Shown: positions 16,245-25,609 of the stretch, in pieces
How the letters are laid out: every line of letters begins with the position of its first letter
How positions within the stretch are numbered: position 1 is the first letter of the stretch
Origin: Bacteroides mediterraneensis
Lineage (GTDB): Bacteria; Bacteroidota; Bacteroidia; Bacteroidales; Bacteroidaceae
DNA length: 64,000 nt
NCBI RefSeq assembly: GCF_025993685.1
Contig: NZ_DAJPEN010000001.1
Span: forward strand, 4,092,001-4,156,000
Reading direction: 5' to 3'
Translations under genes and position numbers: made by a program
Notes under the pieces: generated by a model
Database searches by the model: none
Told to the model about the DNA's origin: nothing
The model's input: only the letters and a program-made list of their open reading frames with translations

Positions 16245-17468
16245 ATGTGGAAGAATACTTGGGGAATAAAAGAAGGAATAATGACCTGTGGCGGATTGAT
16301 AGCCATAGGTCTTATTTTGCATCTATTTACGGGGGCTGTTGACTGGAGCAGTTTTGCTTGGCCGCTTAATATCTGTATTTTAACAGTGTATGTAGTGGTC
16401 TTGATAATGCTTTATATTTTAAGGAAAAAGCTATATTTTGTTCGCTGGACAATGTCGTATAATGTAGCTGTACCATCATTGATAGCAGTTGTATTTCTGA
16501 CATTCCTTATGGGGATGATAAAACAGGTGCCGTCTTCTGTTTCTTCGGACGGATTTTCCATATTTAACAGTATGCTTTCTTTCTGGTCTTTCATTCTGGT
16601 TTATATTTGGATGACTTCAATAGTGGGGCTAGTTTCTATAAAATATTTGTTCTCATTTCGTGTTGCCAGAATACCATTTCTGCTAAATCATTTAGGGTTG
16701 TTTATAGCTTTAGTTTCAGCTACTTTAGGAAGTGCTGACATGAAGAGGCTGACTATGAATACCCGTATTGGTCAGACTGAATGGCGTGCTACAGACATTA
16801 ACGGGAATTTGCATGAATTGCCGTTAGCCATAGAACTAAAGGACTTCAGTATAGACGAATACCCACCGAAACTGATGCTGATAGATAATTCTACAGGAAA
16901 GGCTTTACCGTATGATAAACCTGAACACCTTTTGCTGGAAGATGGGGTAAATTCAGGTAAGCTGTCAGAGTGGAAGTTTGAAATATTGGACAAAATAGAA
17001 ATGGCTGCATCAGTATCAGGAGAAGATACTGTAAGGTATGTTGAATGGCCAGGTACCGGAGCCACTTATGCTGTAAACGTGAAGTCTGTTTCCTGTGATG
17101 GGAAACGAACTGCAAGTGGTTGGGTAAGCTGTGGAAGTTTTCTGTTCCCATATCAGGCTCTTCGCCTTGATAGTATTTGCAGTCTGGTAATGCCGGATAG
17201 AGAACCCAGACGTTTCTCTTCAGATGTAGTTATATATACAGAAAGCGGAAAAAAACAGGAAAAAACAATAGAAGTAAACAAACCTGCAGATATAGAAAAC
17301 TGGAAGATTTATCAGTTGAGTTATGATGAAAGCAAAGGACGTTGGAGTGATATAAGTGTTTTTGAACTGGTTTTAGATCCTTGGCTTCCGGCTGTTTATG
17401 TAGGAATTATAATGATGATGTTTGGTGCTGTGTGTATGTTTGTCACTGCCCAAAAGAAAAATAATTAG
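16245..17468 (+). CDS. ResB-like cytochrome c biogenesis protein
   Basis: This protein has about 407 residues from the ATG at 16245; a TTG three codons upstream is the alternative. Several N-terminal membrane spans cover residues 15-150, then comes a large extracytoplasmic domain and one C-terminal span (PAVYVGIIMMMFGAVCMFV). This is the ResB/Ccs1 layout of system II cytochrome c maturation, which works with CcsA to attach haem to CxxCH motifs. It follows nrfA by 5 bp and precedes ccsA by 13 bp, as in the usual Bacteroides nrf cluster. It appears intact. Confidence 0.8.
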   Translation: MWKNTWGIKEGIMTCGGLIAIGLILHLFTGAVDWSSFAWPLNICILTVYVVVLIMLYILRKKLYFVRWTMSYNVAVPSLIAVVFLTFLMGMIKQVPSSVSSDGFSIFNSMLSFWSFILVYIWMTSIVGLVSIKYLFSFRVARIPFLLNHLGLFIALVSATLGSADMKRLTMNTRIGQTEWRATDINGNLHELPLAIELKDFSIDEYPPKLMLIDNSTGKALPYDKPEHLLLEDGVNSGKLSEWKFEILDKIEMAASVSGEDTVRYVEWPGTGATYAVNVKSVSCDGKRTASGWVSCGSFLFPYQALRLDSICSLVMPDREPRRFSSDVVIYTESGKKQEKTIEVNKPADIENWKIYQLSYDESKGRWSDISVFELVLDPWLPAVYVGIIMMMFGAVCMFVTAQKKNN

Positions 17469-17481
17469 AAAATAGGGAAAT

Positions 17482-18271
17482 ATGATGAGTTGGGACTGGT
17501 TTATATATTTTGTCATAGCGTCTGTATTGTTCTGGATTATAGGTTCATGGAATGCTTTTAAAGAATTCAAAATACGAGCATGTACATTTACTTTTATAGG
17601 ACTTCTTGTCTTTGGAACATTTATAGGCTTGTTGTGGTATTCATTGGAAAGACCTCCTTTGCGCACAATGGGAGAGCCCCGTCTGTGGTATTCTTTTTTC
17701 CTGCCATTTGCTGGGTTGATTACCTATATGAGATGGAGGTATAAATGGATACTTGGATTCAGTACTATACTGTCTGTAGTATTCATTTGTGTAAACATTC
17801 TTAAACCTGAAATTCACAATAAGGCTTTGATGCCTGCGTTGCAAAGCCCATGGTTTGCTCCTCATGTCATTATATACATGTTTGCTTATGCTATGCTTGG
17901 GGCTTCGGCCATAATGGGAATTTATCTTTTATGGATAAAGAAAAATCAAGGTGATGTCAAAGAAATGGCCTTGTGTGATAACCTGGTATATGTCGGATTG
18001 TCATTCATGACTCTAGGTATGTTGACCGGAGCATTATGGGCAAAGGAAGCATGGGGACATTACTGGTCATGGGACCCAAAAGAAACATGGGCTGCAGTTA
18101 CATGGTTCATATCTCACATATATACATATGAGGATAGGAATGCATAATAAACGGAAAGCATCCTTGTATGTTTTACTGTTATCGTTTGTGTTTCTGCAGA
18201 TGTGCTGGTGGGGAATAAATTATTTGCCGTCTGCACAAGGTAGCAGTATACATACTTATAATATGAACTGA
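17482..18271 (+). pseudogene. ccsA: ccsA, cytochrome c assembly protein, frameshifted near its 3' end
   Basis: The first 200 codons encode a multi-span protein with the haem-handling motif WGHYWSWDPKETWAAVTWF. Near 18107 the frame changes. The sequence TGGTTCATATCTC appears to lack two bases compared with an expected TGGTTCTCATATCTC, giving an early stop at 18147. In the other frame the normal ending resumes (YIHMR, then LLLSFVFLQMCWWGINYLPSAQG) to a stop at 18269-18271. About 45 residues, including the last membrane span, are lost. System II maturation may therefore be impaired. Confidence 0.82.
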
Positions 18272-18287
18272 TTAAACCTTATGATTT

Positions 18288-19574
18288 ATGAGAAGAAGAA
18301 ACTTATCTATGTTGATAGCATTCTTATTTATAGGAAATGTATCAATCTCTTATGCACAGGAAGAAAATAACGAAAAAGACAATTTTTTTGTTTCGGTCCA
18401 GATTCGTACAAGAGGTGAATACCGTAATGGAGCATTGTATCCGCGTAATGAAGGTGATTTGCCGTCCGGTTTTATAAATGAACGTGCCAGACTTTCATTG
18501 GGATACGAACGTCAACGCCTTTCTCTGAAATTCTCTGCTCAGCATGTAGGTGTATGGGGACAGGATGCCTTGGTGGATAAGAACGGCCGTTTCATATTGA
18601 ATGAAGCATGGGCTGCATTTGAATTTAATGATTATTGGTTTATGCAGTTGGGAAGACAGGCTCTTTCGTATGACGATGAGCGTATTCTCGGAGGGTTGGA
18701 CTGGAATGTAGCCGGACGTTATCACGATGCTCTGAAAATTGGATATAGAAAAAATGGGCATCAGCTTCATGGTATATTTGCATTTAATCAGAATGACGAG
18801 AATGTTATAGGAGGAACATTCTATGATAGCAGCAAGACAAAGCTGTATAAGAATATGCAGACTTTATGGTATCATTATGATTTTGCTTCAACCCCTTTAC
18901 AGTTTTCAATTATGGCAATGAATCTTGGTCAGGAGGGAGGCGATGCTGAGTCAAGAAAATCTGACACTCAATATATGCAGACATTCGGAACATACATTAA
19001 ATATGCTCCCGGCCAATGGGATTTATCTGGTGCATTTTATTATCAGTTCGGCAAGAATGTATCATCACGTTCAGTATCAGCTTTTATGGGTAGTGCACGT
19101 GCTTCATATAATATAAATAAAAGCTGGTCTGTAAATGTTGGAACTGATTACTTGAGTGGAAATGATAAGTCTGACGGAACATATAAGGCTTTCAACCCAT
19201 TGTATGGAACACACCATAAGTTTTATGGAGCAATGGATTATTTCTATGCTTCTGATTTTATTGGAGGTTATAACCCAGGGCTTTCCGATACTCAGATTGG
19301 AGTTGGTTATAAGGTGTCTTCTTCAGTATCGATGGGAATAAATTATCATTATTTTGCTACAGCTGTGAAACTTGAAAATCTGGAACGTTCATTAGGTTCT
19401 GAAATTGATTATCAGCTGGACTGGAAGATAATGAAGGATGTAAGTTTGTCTTTAGGCTATTCTGTAATGTTCGGGACTTCAACAATGGATGTTGTAAAAG
19501 GAGGTAACCATAACAGCTGGCAAGACTGGGGATGGATATCACTGAATATAAACCCACAAATCTTTTGTAAGTGA
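18288..19574 (+). CDS. Outer-membrane beta-barrel porin, alginate-export-like
   Basis: This 428-residue protein has a signal peptide of about 23 residues (ending SISYAQ) and alternating aromatic/polar beta strands throughout. Motifs such as LGRQALSYDDERILGGLDWNVAGRYHDAL are typical of the alginate_exp family (PF13372). Members occur next to nrf genes in Bacteroides, where an anion-uptake role such as nitrite entry is plausible but unproven. It follows ccsA by 16 bp and appears intact, unlike nrfA and ccsA. Confidence 0.75.
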   Translation: MRRRNLSMLIAFLFIGNVSISYAQEENNEKDNFFVSVQIRTRGEYRNGALYPRNEGDLPSGFINERARLSLGYERQRLSLKFSAQHVGVWGQDALVDKNGRFILNEAWAAFEFNDYWFMQLGRQALSYDDERILGGLDWNVAGRYHDALKIGYRKNGHQLHGIFAFNQNDENVIGGTFYDSSKTKLYKNMQTLWYHYDFASTPLQFSIMAMNLGQEGGDAESRKSDTQYMQTFGTYIKYAPGQWDLSGAFYYQFGKNVSSRSVSAFMGSARASYNINKSWSVNVGTDYLSGNDKSDGTYKAFNPLYGTHHKFYGAMDYFYASDFIGGYNPGLSDTQIGVGYKVSSSVSMGINYHYFATAVKLENLERSLGSEIDYQLDWKIMKDVSLSLGYSVMFGTSTMDVVKGGNHNSWQDWGWISLNINPQIFCK

Positions 19575-19692
19575 CGATTCCTGTATGAGTTTTGGTGGTA
19601 ATTATTCTGAATTCAAGTTTCGATAATAAAATGTATATTAAACAGAACGCTCAATTGAGTAAATTACATATAATTTACTGTAAGTAGAAAAT

Positions 19693-19750
19693 AGAAGACC
19701 TGGCAAATAGTCATGAAATAAAAGTAAATGAGCTATTTGTCAGGTCTTCT
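19693..19750. terminator. Bidirectional terminator between the porin and crp-like genes
   Basis: AGAAGACCTG(G)CAAATAG pairs with CTATTTG(T)CAGGTCTTCT in an 18-bp stem, with TCAT/ATGA extending it. The convergent genes at 18288 and 19766 both end here. Confidence 0.75.
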
Positions 19751-19765
19751 AAATTAATCTTGATA

Positions 19766-20455
19766 TTATATGGGCCTTTTAATTTTAGCCAAGTTTAATT
19801 CTATGTTACCATTAGGTATTCTTTTTATTAATCCTTCCTTTTCCATTTTATTGAATTCAGTTGATAATGCAGGTCTTGTAACATTCAAATATTCAGCCAG
19901 CTGCGTTAAAGTATGAGGCATCTTAATGATATTAGAGTCTTTAGCCTGCTTTTTAAACAGATATACTAGGATACGTTCTCTAATTGTTTTTCTGGATAAA
20001 ACATCCAAACGTACAGTTGTACATATATTACATTTTCCGGATACACAAAGAAAACTTCTTAAAATATCAGGACATTCACTGATGAGACGGAATGTGGAAT
20101 CCTTTGTAGCTGTCAGAAGTATAGATTCTTCAATCGTTTTAAATGTTGCGGGGAATCTGTTGTCTTCTTTAAACAAATGAGGAGTTGCAAATGCACGTGG
20201 GGCCACAATATTTTCGATTAGAACCTCATTGCCATTTGCATCAATAATATTGACCTCTAATTCTCCTTTTAATAAGATGTATAGCCTGGAACAGGCTTCT
20301 CCTTGTTCTGCAATTATTTCATTATTTTGAATCTTGAATAAATTAAAATCAAGTTCCTGAATGAGTCTCTTTTTTATATGAGTATTTAAATCACGGAATA
20401 GTGGTATTGAGAATAATATATCTTTATAATAGTCATTAAATTCGATTGTCTCCAT
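19766..20455 (-). CDS. Crp/Fnr family transcriptional regulator
   Basis: This protein has about 229 residues from the ATG at 20455 (METIEFNDYY). A -7 box TAACTTTG at 20480-20487 overlaps the longer TTG start and so excludes it. It has an N-terminal cyclic-nucleotide-binding-type beta-roll with AEQGEACSRLYILLKGELEV, and a C-terminal Crp HTH (LTQLAEYLNVTRPALSTEFNKMEKEGLI). Cysteines in CVSGKCNICT could sense redox or bind a cofactor; this is speculative. It is convergent with the nrf cluster and is a candidate regulator of it. Confidence 0.85.
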   Translation of the reverse strand: METIEFNDYYKDILFSIPLFRDLNTHIKKRLIQELDFNLFKIQNNEIIAEQGEACSRLYILLKGELEVNIIDANGNEVLIENIVAPRAFATPHLFKEDNRFPATFKTIEESILLTATKDSTFRLISECPDILRSFLCVSGKCNICTTVRLDVLSRKTIRERILVYLFKKQAKDSNIIKMPHTLTQLAEYLNVTRPALSTEFNKMEKEGLIKRIPNGNIELNLAKIKRPI

Positions 20456-20479
20456 AATCTTATTCTTTTTGAAAATGTA

Positions 20480-20487
20480 CAAAGTTA
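20480..20487 (-). promoter_or_regulatory. crp-like gene -7 box
   Basis: TAACTTTG on the minus strand lies 24 bp upstream of the chosen ATG at 20455. Confidence 0.55.
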
Positions 20488-20760
20488 GTATTTTCTGCCG
20501 ACATTATGAAACTTTATCCGGACTAATATCCAATCTGATTATCAGATTACTGAGGATTATGTGAACATAGTGTTTTATTCATAGATGAAGTTTCATGTAT
20601 GTATATTATATGCTTTTCAAAAGTTTAGATTTAAAATATTCGCTGAATAAAACATACGGTTAAGAATGAAAATGTATTGGATTGATTATTTCATCAGGTA
20701 TTTTCTCTAATAAATATCAATGGTGTCATTTTTATTACATCGTATTTTTTTCATCTAAGG

Positions 20761-20838
20761 TAATTTTGTCGTATAGTTATAGAATATTTTATACCTAGGT
20801 AATAGAACAGAGGTTGTTCTTACCTGTAATATTAGGTA
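20761..20838 (+). promoter_or_regulatory. Promoter and dyad-rich leader of the B6-related operon
   Basis: A -7 box TAATTTTG lies at 20761-20768. The leader of about 90 nt contains the palindrome TACCTAGGTA (20792-20801), GAACA/TGTTC (20805-20819) and TACCT-N8-AGGTA (20821-20838). The repeated TACCT/AGGTA halves suggest a binding site for a regulator; an RNA structure is the alternative. Confidence 0.45.
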
Positions 20839-20863
20839 AATATTTAAGCATATTTAGAACTTT

Positions 20864-21379
20864 ATGAGAAAAGTAAGTAGGGAAATGGACAGCAACTGGG
20901 CATTGGAAATAATGCGCAAAGCTCCATATATAACGGTTAGTTTTACAAGACTGGACGGTACTGCATATGGAGTACCATTATCTTTGGCCAGTAATGGTGA
21001 TGATATTTGGTATTTTCATTGTGCTCCAGAAGGCGATAAACTTGATGCTATAGCGGTTAATCCAGAAGTATGTCTTTCTGCTGTTACAAAATGCCAACCT
21101 ACGGTTGGACCTAAAGATGGAACTTTCACTCTTCAGTATCGCTCGGCTATAGCATTTGGAAAAGCTGAAGTTGTTACTGATAATGATGAAAAGGTTCTGG
21201 CTTTGAGATTAATTAGCCAACGCTTTCTGCCAAAACACATGGATGCTTTTGAGGAAGCAGTTGAAAGAAGCCTTCATCGTACGGCAGTAGTCAAAGTAAC
21301 CTTGTCGGCTCCTCCAACAGGCAAGCGTAAACAATACGATAAGAATGGCGATGAAATGAAGTATGGAAGGATGGAGTAG
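20864..21379 (+). CDS. Pyridoxamine 5'-phosphate oxidase-like flavin protein (Nim-like)
   Basis: This 171-residue protein belongs to the FMN-binding split-barrel group: KAPYITVSFTRLDGTAYGVPLSLASNGDDIWYFHCA, then AFGKAEVV. The start MRKVSREMD and the overall length recall NimA-type nitroimidazole reductases and PNPOx_2 proteins. It heads a three-gene run with a PLP aminotransferase and a ThiD/PdxK-like kinase, so a vitamin B6 role is also possible. It is 14 bp upstream of the aminotransferase. Function among these options is not resolved. Confidence 0.72.
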   Translation: MRKVSREMDSNWALEIMRKAPYITVSFTRLDGTAYGVPLSLASNGDDIWYFHCAPEGDKLDAIAVNPEVCLSAVTKCQPTVGPKDGTFTLQYRSAIAFGKAEVVTDNDEKVLALRLISQRFLPKHMDAFEEAVERSLHRTAVVKVTLSAPPTGKRKQYDKNGDEMKYGRME

Positions 21380-21393
21380 TAAAATATTAGATT

Positions 21394-22542
21394 ATGAATT
21401 TGTTTGATGTTTATTCTATATTCCCTATAAATATTGTTAGGGGTTCTGGTTGTTATGTTTATGATGACAACGCTAATTCGTATTTGGATTTTTATGGCGG
21501 ACATGCTGTAATATCAATAGGACATTCTCATCCGTACCTTATAAAATGTATGTATGAGCAGATGCAGAATCTGATGTTTTACTCTAACTCAGTGGTTAAT
21601 AAACTTCAGGAGAAGCTTGCATATGAATTGGGTGAAATCTCCGGGTATTCTGATTATAGTGCATTTTTTGTCAATTCTGGAGCCGAGGCAAATGAGAATG
21701 CCCTTAAACTTGCCTCGTTTCATACCGGAAAGAAAAAAGTAATAGCATTCAGAAACTCTTTTCATGGTCGTACATCGGCAGCTGTAGAGGTAACAGACAA
21801 TCCTTTGATAACTGCTCCTCTGAACTGCAATGATAATGTGTGTTTTTCAGGGATGGATATAGCTGAGGTGGAAAGTGTATTGCGTAGTGGAGATGTTTGT
21901 GCTGTAATAATAGAAGGTATTTCTGGGGTTGGTGGAATAAGAGTTCCAGAGGATGATTTTCTTAAAGAATTGCGTAAGCTGACTATACAATATGGCGCAA
22001 TTCTAATTATGGATGAAATACAGTCTGGCTACGGGCGTACAGGAAAGTTCTTTGCTCATCAATGGAGTGGCATTAAACCGGATATCATTACTGTAGCCAA
22101 AGGTATAGCCAACGGCTTTCCATTTTCAGGTGTTCTGATAAGTGACGTTTTCAAACCTCGTAAGGGAATGCTTGGAACTACATTTGGCGGTAATCATCTT
22201 GGGTGTGCTGCTGCATTGTCGGTGATACAGGTCATGAAAACTGAAAATCTGATAGAAAATGCAAATAATGTGGGAGATTATTTCATACACAAACTGCGTT
22301 CTATTGAATCGCCATTAATCACTGATGTTAGAGGACGTGGGCTAATGATAGGAGTTGAGTTTGCCATATCTGTGTCAAAGATCCGAGAGATGCTTCTGTT
22401 CAATCACCATATCTTTACCGGATATTCTGGTAGGAATATTTTGAGAATATTGCCTCCATTATGTATTACAAAGTCGGAAGTTGATTATTTCATTGATAAG
22501 TTAGTATGTTGTTTGGATAAATTAGGATGTAAGAATGATTAA
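21394..22542 (+). CDS. Class III PLP aminotransferase, acetylornithine-aminotransferase-like
   Basis: This 382-residue protein has the ArgD layout: NSGAEANENALKLAS (95-109), FHGRTSAAVEVTDNP, MDEIQSGYGRTGKFFAHQ and the PLP lysine in TVAKGIANGFP (Lys236). Close similarity to Bacteroides ArgD (FDVYPLF..NIVKGKG pattern) suggests acetyl- or succinylornithine as substrate. Placement here, away from other arginine genes and with two B6-related genes, makes it a probable paralogue of uncertain substrate. Its end overlaps the next gene by 8 bp. Confidence 0.82.
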   Translation: MNLFDVYSIFPINIVRGSGCYVYDDNANSYLDFYGGHAVISIGHSHPYLIKCMYEQMQNLMFYSNSVVNKLQEKLAYELGEISGYSDYSAFFVNSGAEANENALKLASFHTGKKKVIAFRNSFHGRTSAAVEVTDNPLITAPLNCNDNVCFSGMDIAEVESVLRSGDVCAVIIEGISGVGGIRVPEDDFLKELRKLTIQYGAILIMDEIQSGYGRTGKFFAHQWSGIKPDIITVAKGIANGFPFSGVLISDVFKPRKGMLGTTFGGNHLGCAAALSVIQVMKTENLIENANNVGDYFIHKLRSIESPLITDVRGRGLMIGVEFAISVSKIREMLLFNHHIFTGYSGRNILRILPPLCITKSEVDYFIDKLVCCLDKLGCKND

Positions 22543-23407
22543 GGAAGGAAAGGTCCCTTACAGGGTTTTTGTTATAGCAGGTAGTGAACCTCTTGGCTCT
22601 GCAGGGATACAGGCAGATGTCAAGGCAATATCTGCATGTGGAGGATACGCTGCAGGGGCTATCACATGTGTTGTTGATGAAGATACAGAGCATGTAAAGG
22701 ATGTTTGTTTAATACCTGTTGATATGGTAGTGTCTCAAATACAGTCTTTTATGGAGGATGTCGGGGCTGACTGTATTAAGACTGGAATGCTGTATTCGAA
22801 AGATTTGGTATTGAAAGTCTCTGAGATGATAAAAAACTATGCTGGTATACCGTTGGTGGTAGATCCTGTTATGGTTAGTTCCTCGGGTGATCAACTTCTT
22901 GAAGATGAAGCTATTTTTTGTTATAAAAAGAAACTGATGCCACTAGCCACTATCATTACACCTAATATGCGAGAGGCAGAGATTCTACTCGGGCGAAAAT
23001 TGAATATACATGGGATTCTAGACGACTTGAAGGAACTTTCTATTTGGGGTAATTCTGTGATAATAAAATCTGTGCCATATAAAGATAAACTTGCAGATTA
23101 TTTTTATTGTCCACAAAATGGTGATTTTAGGGAATATATTAAACCTATAATCAAAACAAAGAATGTGAATGGAACGGGTGATATGTTCGCATCATCTATT
23201 GCTACTTATTTAGCAAGAGGATGGAATATTATTGATGCAATAGATAAATCTGAAGATTTTATTCATAAGGCCATAAGTTATGGAGCAAAATTTTCTTTCG
23301 GGACAGGTTTTGGGCCGGTTTTTCCATTCTACAAGAATTATACTAAATTACAGAAAGAGAATCTCAGATATAGAATGAATATCTCTCAAGACAGGAATAA
23401 TAGGTGA
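22535..23407 (+). CDS. ThiD/PdxK-type kinase with GTGD catalytic motif
   Basis: This 290-residue ribokinase-fold protein has the ThiD-like GSAGIQADVKAISACGGY (21-38), VVDPVMVSSSG (108-118) and the catalytic loop VNGTGDMFASS (211-221). ThiD enzymes usually have Cys in that loop (GTGC), while pyridoxal kinases have Asp. This points to a B6 vitamer kinase or a dual-function enzyme. The gene starts inside the aminotransferase stop region, implying coupling. Assignment to pyridoxal kinase is inference. Confidence 0.75.
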   Translation: MIKEGKVPYRVFVIAGSEPLGSAGIQADVKAISACGGYAAGAITCVVDEDTEHVKDVCLIPVDMVVSQIQSFMEDVGADCIKTGMLYSKDLVLKVSEMIKNYAGIPLVVDPVMVSSSGDQLLEDEAIFCYKKKLMPLATIITPNMREAEILLGRKLNIHGILDDLKELSIWGNSVIIKSVPYKDKLADYFYCPQNGDFREYIKPIIKTKNVNGTGDMFASSIATYLARGWNIIDAIDKSEDFIHKAISYGAKFSFGTGFGPVFPFYKNYTKLQKENLRYRMNISQDRNNR

Positions 23408-23451
23408 TATATTGTTTGATGTTATTAATTATCTAGAGTGTGAAATCTTGA

Positions 23452-23739
23452 TATATAAATTGGATGAAAACTCCTGAAATGATAATGAATAAGGCTTATA
23501 TATATTTGCTCATTACATTTTTGGGTATTCCATTTACTTTCTTCTATAATCTTTTTTCAAGTATTCTACGTGCTATTGGAGATAGTAGAACACCTTTTTT
23601 GTTTTTGGCTTTATCAACTCTGATAAATATATTATTGGATTTATTGACTATTCTCTTATTGGATTGGGGTGTAACTGGTGCAGCTATTGCTACGGTGCTT
23701 TCACAAGGAATATCAGCCTTACTTTGTTATATATACATT
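23452..23739 (+). pseudogene. MATE efflux protein, internal fragment
   Basis: The frame encodes a central MATE segment (NWMKTPEMIM, FNLFSSILRAIGDSRTPFLFLALSTLINILLD in two runs, WGVTGAAIATVLSQG). It lacks the first ~100 residues and everything after the fifth span. A stop codon bounds it on the left, and the IS element begins at 23740 on the right. It is a dead remnant. Confidence 0.78.
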
Positions 23740-25061
23740 CACTGCTGTCCGGAGAAACTTTACCACAATGTAAGCTGCCTAGGACCATCACCCTCCGGAA
23801 CATTAGCAGTGAGGTCGGTTTGATTAAATATATCTTTGATGTCGCCTCTTTTGAAGAGAACTTGACCAATAGAATTTGAAATAGAATGAAGACTTGGGTT
23901 CAACATATAATGTTTCTTCGCAATGATAAGCAGAAGATAGTCACAGATAGCTATCCATATCTGTGTGTACACGGCGTTTTGGGTGGCTCCATAGAATGTC
24001 TTTATGTACAGATGCTGCTTTATCCATTTGAAGAACAACTCAATTTGCCATCTTTCCCTGTACAACTCGGCAATGGTCAATGCCTCAAGCTTGAAGTTGT
24101 TGGTGAGGAAACGGTAAACTGTATTTGTGCTGAAGTCTTCATATACAACAAGTCTAAGAGAATCAGGATACTTCTGAGAAGTAAGTGGCCCAGTCAATTT
24201 GATGGTTTCATCAGAGGAAAGTCCGGCAGATTGATCTACCTCTCTACTATCAATAACCTTATAAAGCATATTTCCTTTTGCTCTTGTTACAAAAAAGGCA
24301 TTGTTAAGATGAAAATGCTGGTACAAGGAGTCAAACTTGACATATCCTTTGTCCATAAGATAGTAGGAGTTTGCTTCTACAGGTATCTTATCCATAATTT
24401 TGGAATCGTGAACCGCTCCTTCTGTCAGATGAACAAATGTCGGGATGGAACCCCTAAAATCCATCAAGGTATGCATCTTGATTGCTCCTCTCTCATGATG
24501 AAACTTAGCCCATGGACAAAGCTTCAGACACAGCTCAATAGTGCTGCTGTCAAAGGCATAGACCATTTCATCCAGGTCAAGTCTAAGTTTCTGTCCCTTA
24601 TATGCTTCCTTTGCTTGTCGTATCAGAACTTGTGCAAAGTCCTGATAGATACGCCAATCCTTCTTTTCGTTCGCTTCGGCCAAGGTGGATTTGGGCATTA
24701 CCTTGATACCAGAACGGTAAAGATCAGGAGAACAAAGGTTAAGTGTAGTCTCTATGTCTCTCAGCCCGGACCTGTCCGTGAACTGAGCAAAGCTCATTAC
24801 CATGAACTGGTCACGGCAAGTGAATTTGATGGAGTGTCTGTCACCCTTATAGCGGTTGACGCACTTCTTAAATTCGTATGTGTTTATAAGAGACATAACC
24901 TGTGCAAATATTGTTTTTCCTTTGTTCATAGTTTGCAGAATTGGCTGTTTATACCTTCTTGCAAAACTATGATTTCTAATCGAAAAAATTTATTATCCTC
25001 GTAACCAGTTGAGTATTAATTAATAATAGCTGCTTTGGAGAATTTTCTCCGGACAGCAGTG
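23740..25061. mobile_element. IS4-type insertion sequence, 1322 bp
   Basis: Perfect 18-bp terminal inverted repeats CACTGCTGTCCGGAGAAA lie at 23740-23757 and, reverse complemented, at 25044-25061. One transposase gene fills the element. I see no clear target duplication in the flanks, so a deletion probably removed the distal part of the MATE gene. The element name was not identified. Confidence 0.9.
23760..24929 (-). CDS. IS4-family transposase with DUF4372 N-terminus
   Basis: This 389-residue protein starts with the DUF4372 N-terminal domain (SIKFTCRDQFMVMSFAQFTD). The DDE domain shows AFDSSTIELCL (first Asp), MDKGYVKF (second Asp) and the YREK-type signature ELYRERWQIELFFKWIK (Glu). The reading frame is complete and lies entirely between the terminal repeats, so the element could still be active. 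Confidence 0.93.
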   Translation of the reverse strand: MNKGKTIFAQVMSLINTYEFKKCVNRYKGDRHSIKFTCRDQFMVMSFAQFTDRSGLRDIETTLNLCSPDLYRSGIKVMPKSTLAEANEKKDWRIYQDFAQVLIRQAKEAYKGQKLRLDLDEMVYAFDSSTIELCLKLCPWAKFHHERGAIKMHTLMDFRGSIPTFVHLTEGAVHDSKIMDKIPVEANSYYLMDKGYVKFDSLYQHFHLNNAFFVTRAKGNMLYKVIDSREVDQSAGLSSDETIKLTGPLTSQKYPDSLRLVVYEDFSTNTVYRFLTNNFKLEALTIAELYRERWQIELFFKWIKQHLYIKTFYGATQNAVYTQIWIAICDYLLLIIAKKHYMLNPSLHSISNSIGQVLFKRGDIKDIFNQTDLTANVPEGDGPRQLTLW

Positions 25062-25104
25062 TTGAGAATTTATAACAATAATAACCGTAAAAAATATAAA
25101 CAAA

Positions 25105-25491
25105 ATGAAACTTGCAGATTACATAACAGGAATCCAGCATATAGGAATTCCTACAAACGATATTCAGGCAACAAAAGATTTTTATCATAGCCTTGGTTTT
25201 ACTACAGACTTTGAAACAGATAACAATGGCGAGAAGGTGGCTTTCCTGCGATTGAATAATCTTGTAATTGAAACGTATCAGAACGGACAGGCAGCAATGC
25301 AGTCGGGTGCGATAAACCATATAGCAATTGATGTAAAGAACATTGACGAGGTGTTCGGCCTTGTAAAATCCTTAGGTGTGGAAATGGCAGACAATAGTGT
25401 TAATGCTCTTCAGTTTTGGGAGAATGGGGTTAGATTTTTTACGATAGTAGGACCTAATAAGGAGAGAGTTGAGTTCTGCGAACGTTTGTAG
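25105..25491 (+). CDS. VOC-superfamily (glyoxalase-like) protein
   Basis: This 128-residue protein has two beta-alpha-beta-beta-beta modules: IQHIGIPTNDIQATKDFYHSLGF (first) and INHIAIDVKNIDEVFGLVKSLG (second). Candidate metal ligands are His12, Glu56 (VIET), His in INHIAID, and Glu in ERVEFCE. It is the length of single-domain lactoylglutathione-lyase-like proteins. The substrate is unknown. It starts 43 bp after the IS, which may have replaced its promoter. Confidence 0.82.
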   Translation: MKLADYITGIQHIGIPTNDIQATKDFYHSLGFTTDFETDNNGEKVAFLRLNNLVIETYQNGQAAMQSGAINHIAIDVKNIDEVFGLVKSLGVEMADNSVNALQFWENGVRFFTIVGPNKERVEFCERL

Positions 25492-25609
25492 GCTTATAAT
25501 ATAAGTAAGTGAACAGGTGCCCCCTGAAATATTTACACTTCGGAATGCAGGTAGAAATAGTTTCTTTTTTCTTGCTGGCATTTTCTGTGTAAACATAAGA
25601 TTAGTCGGT

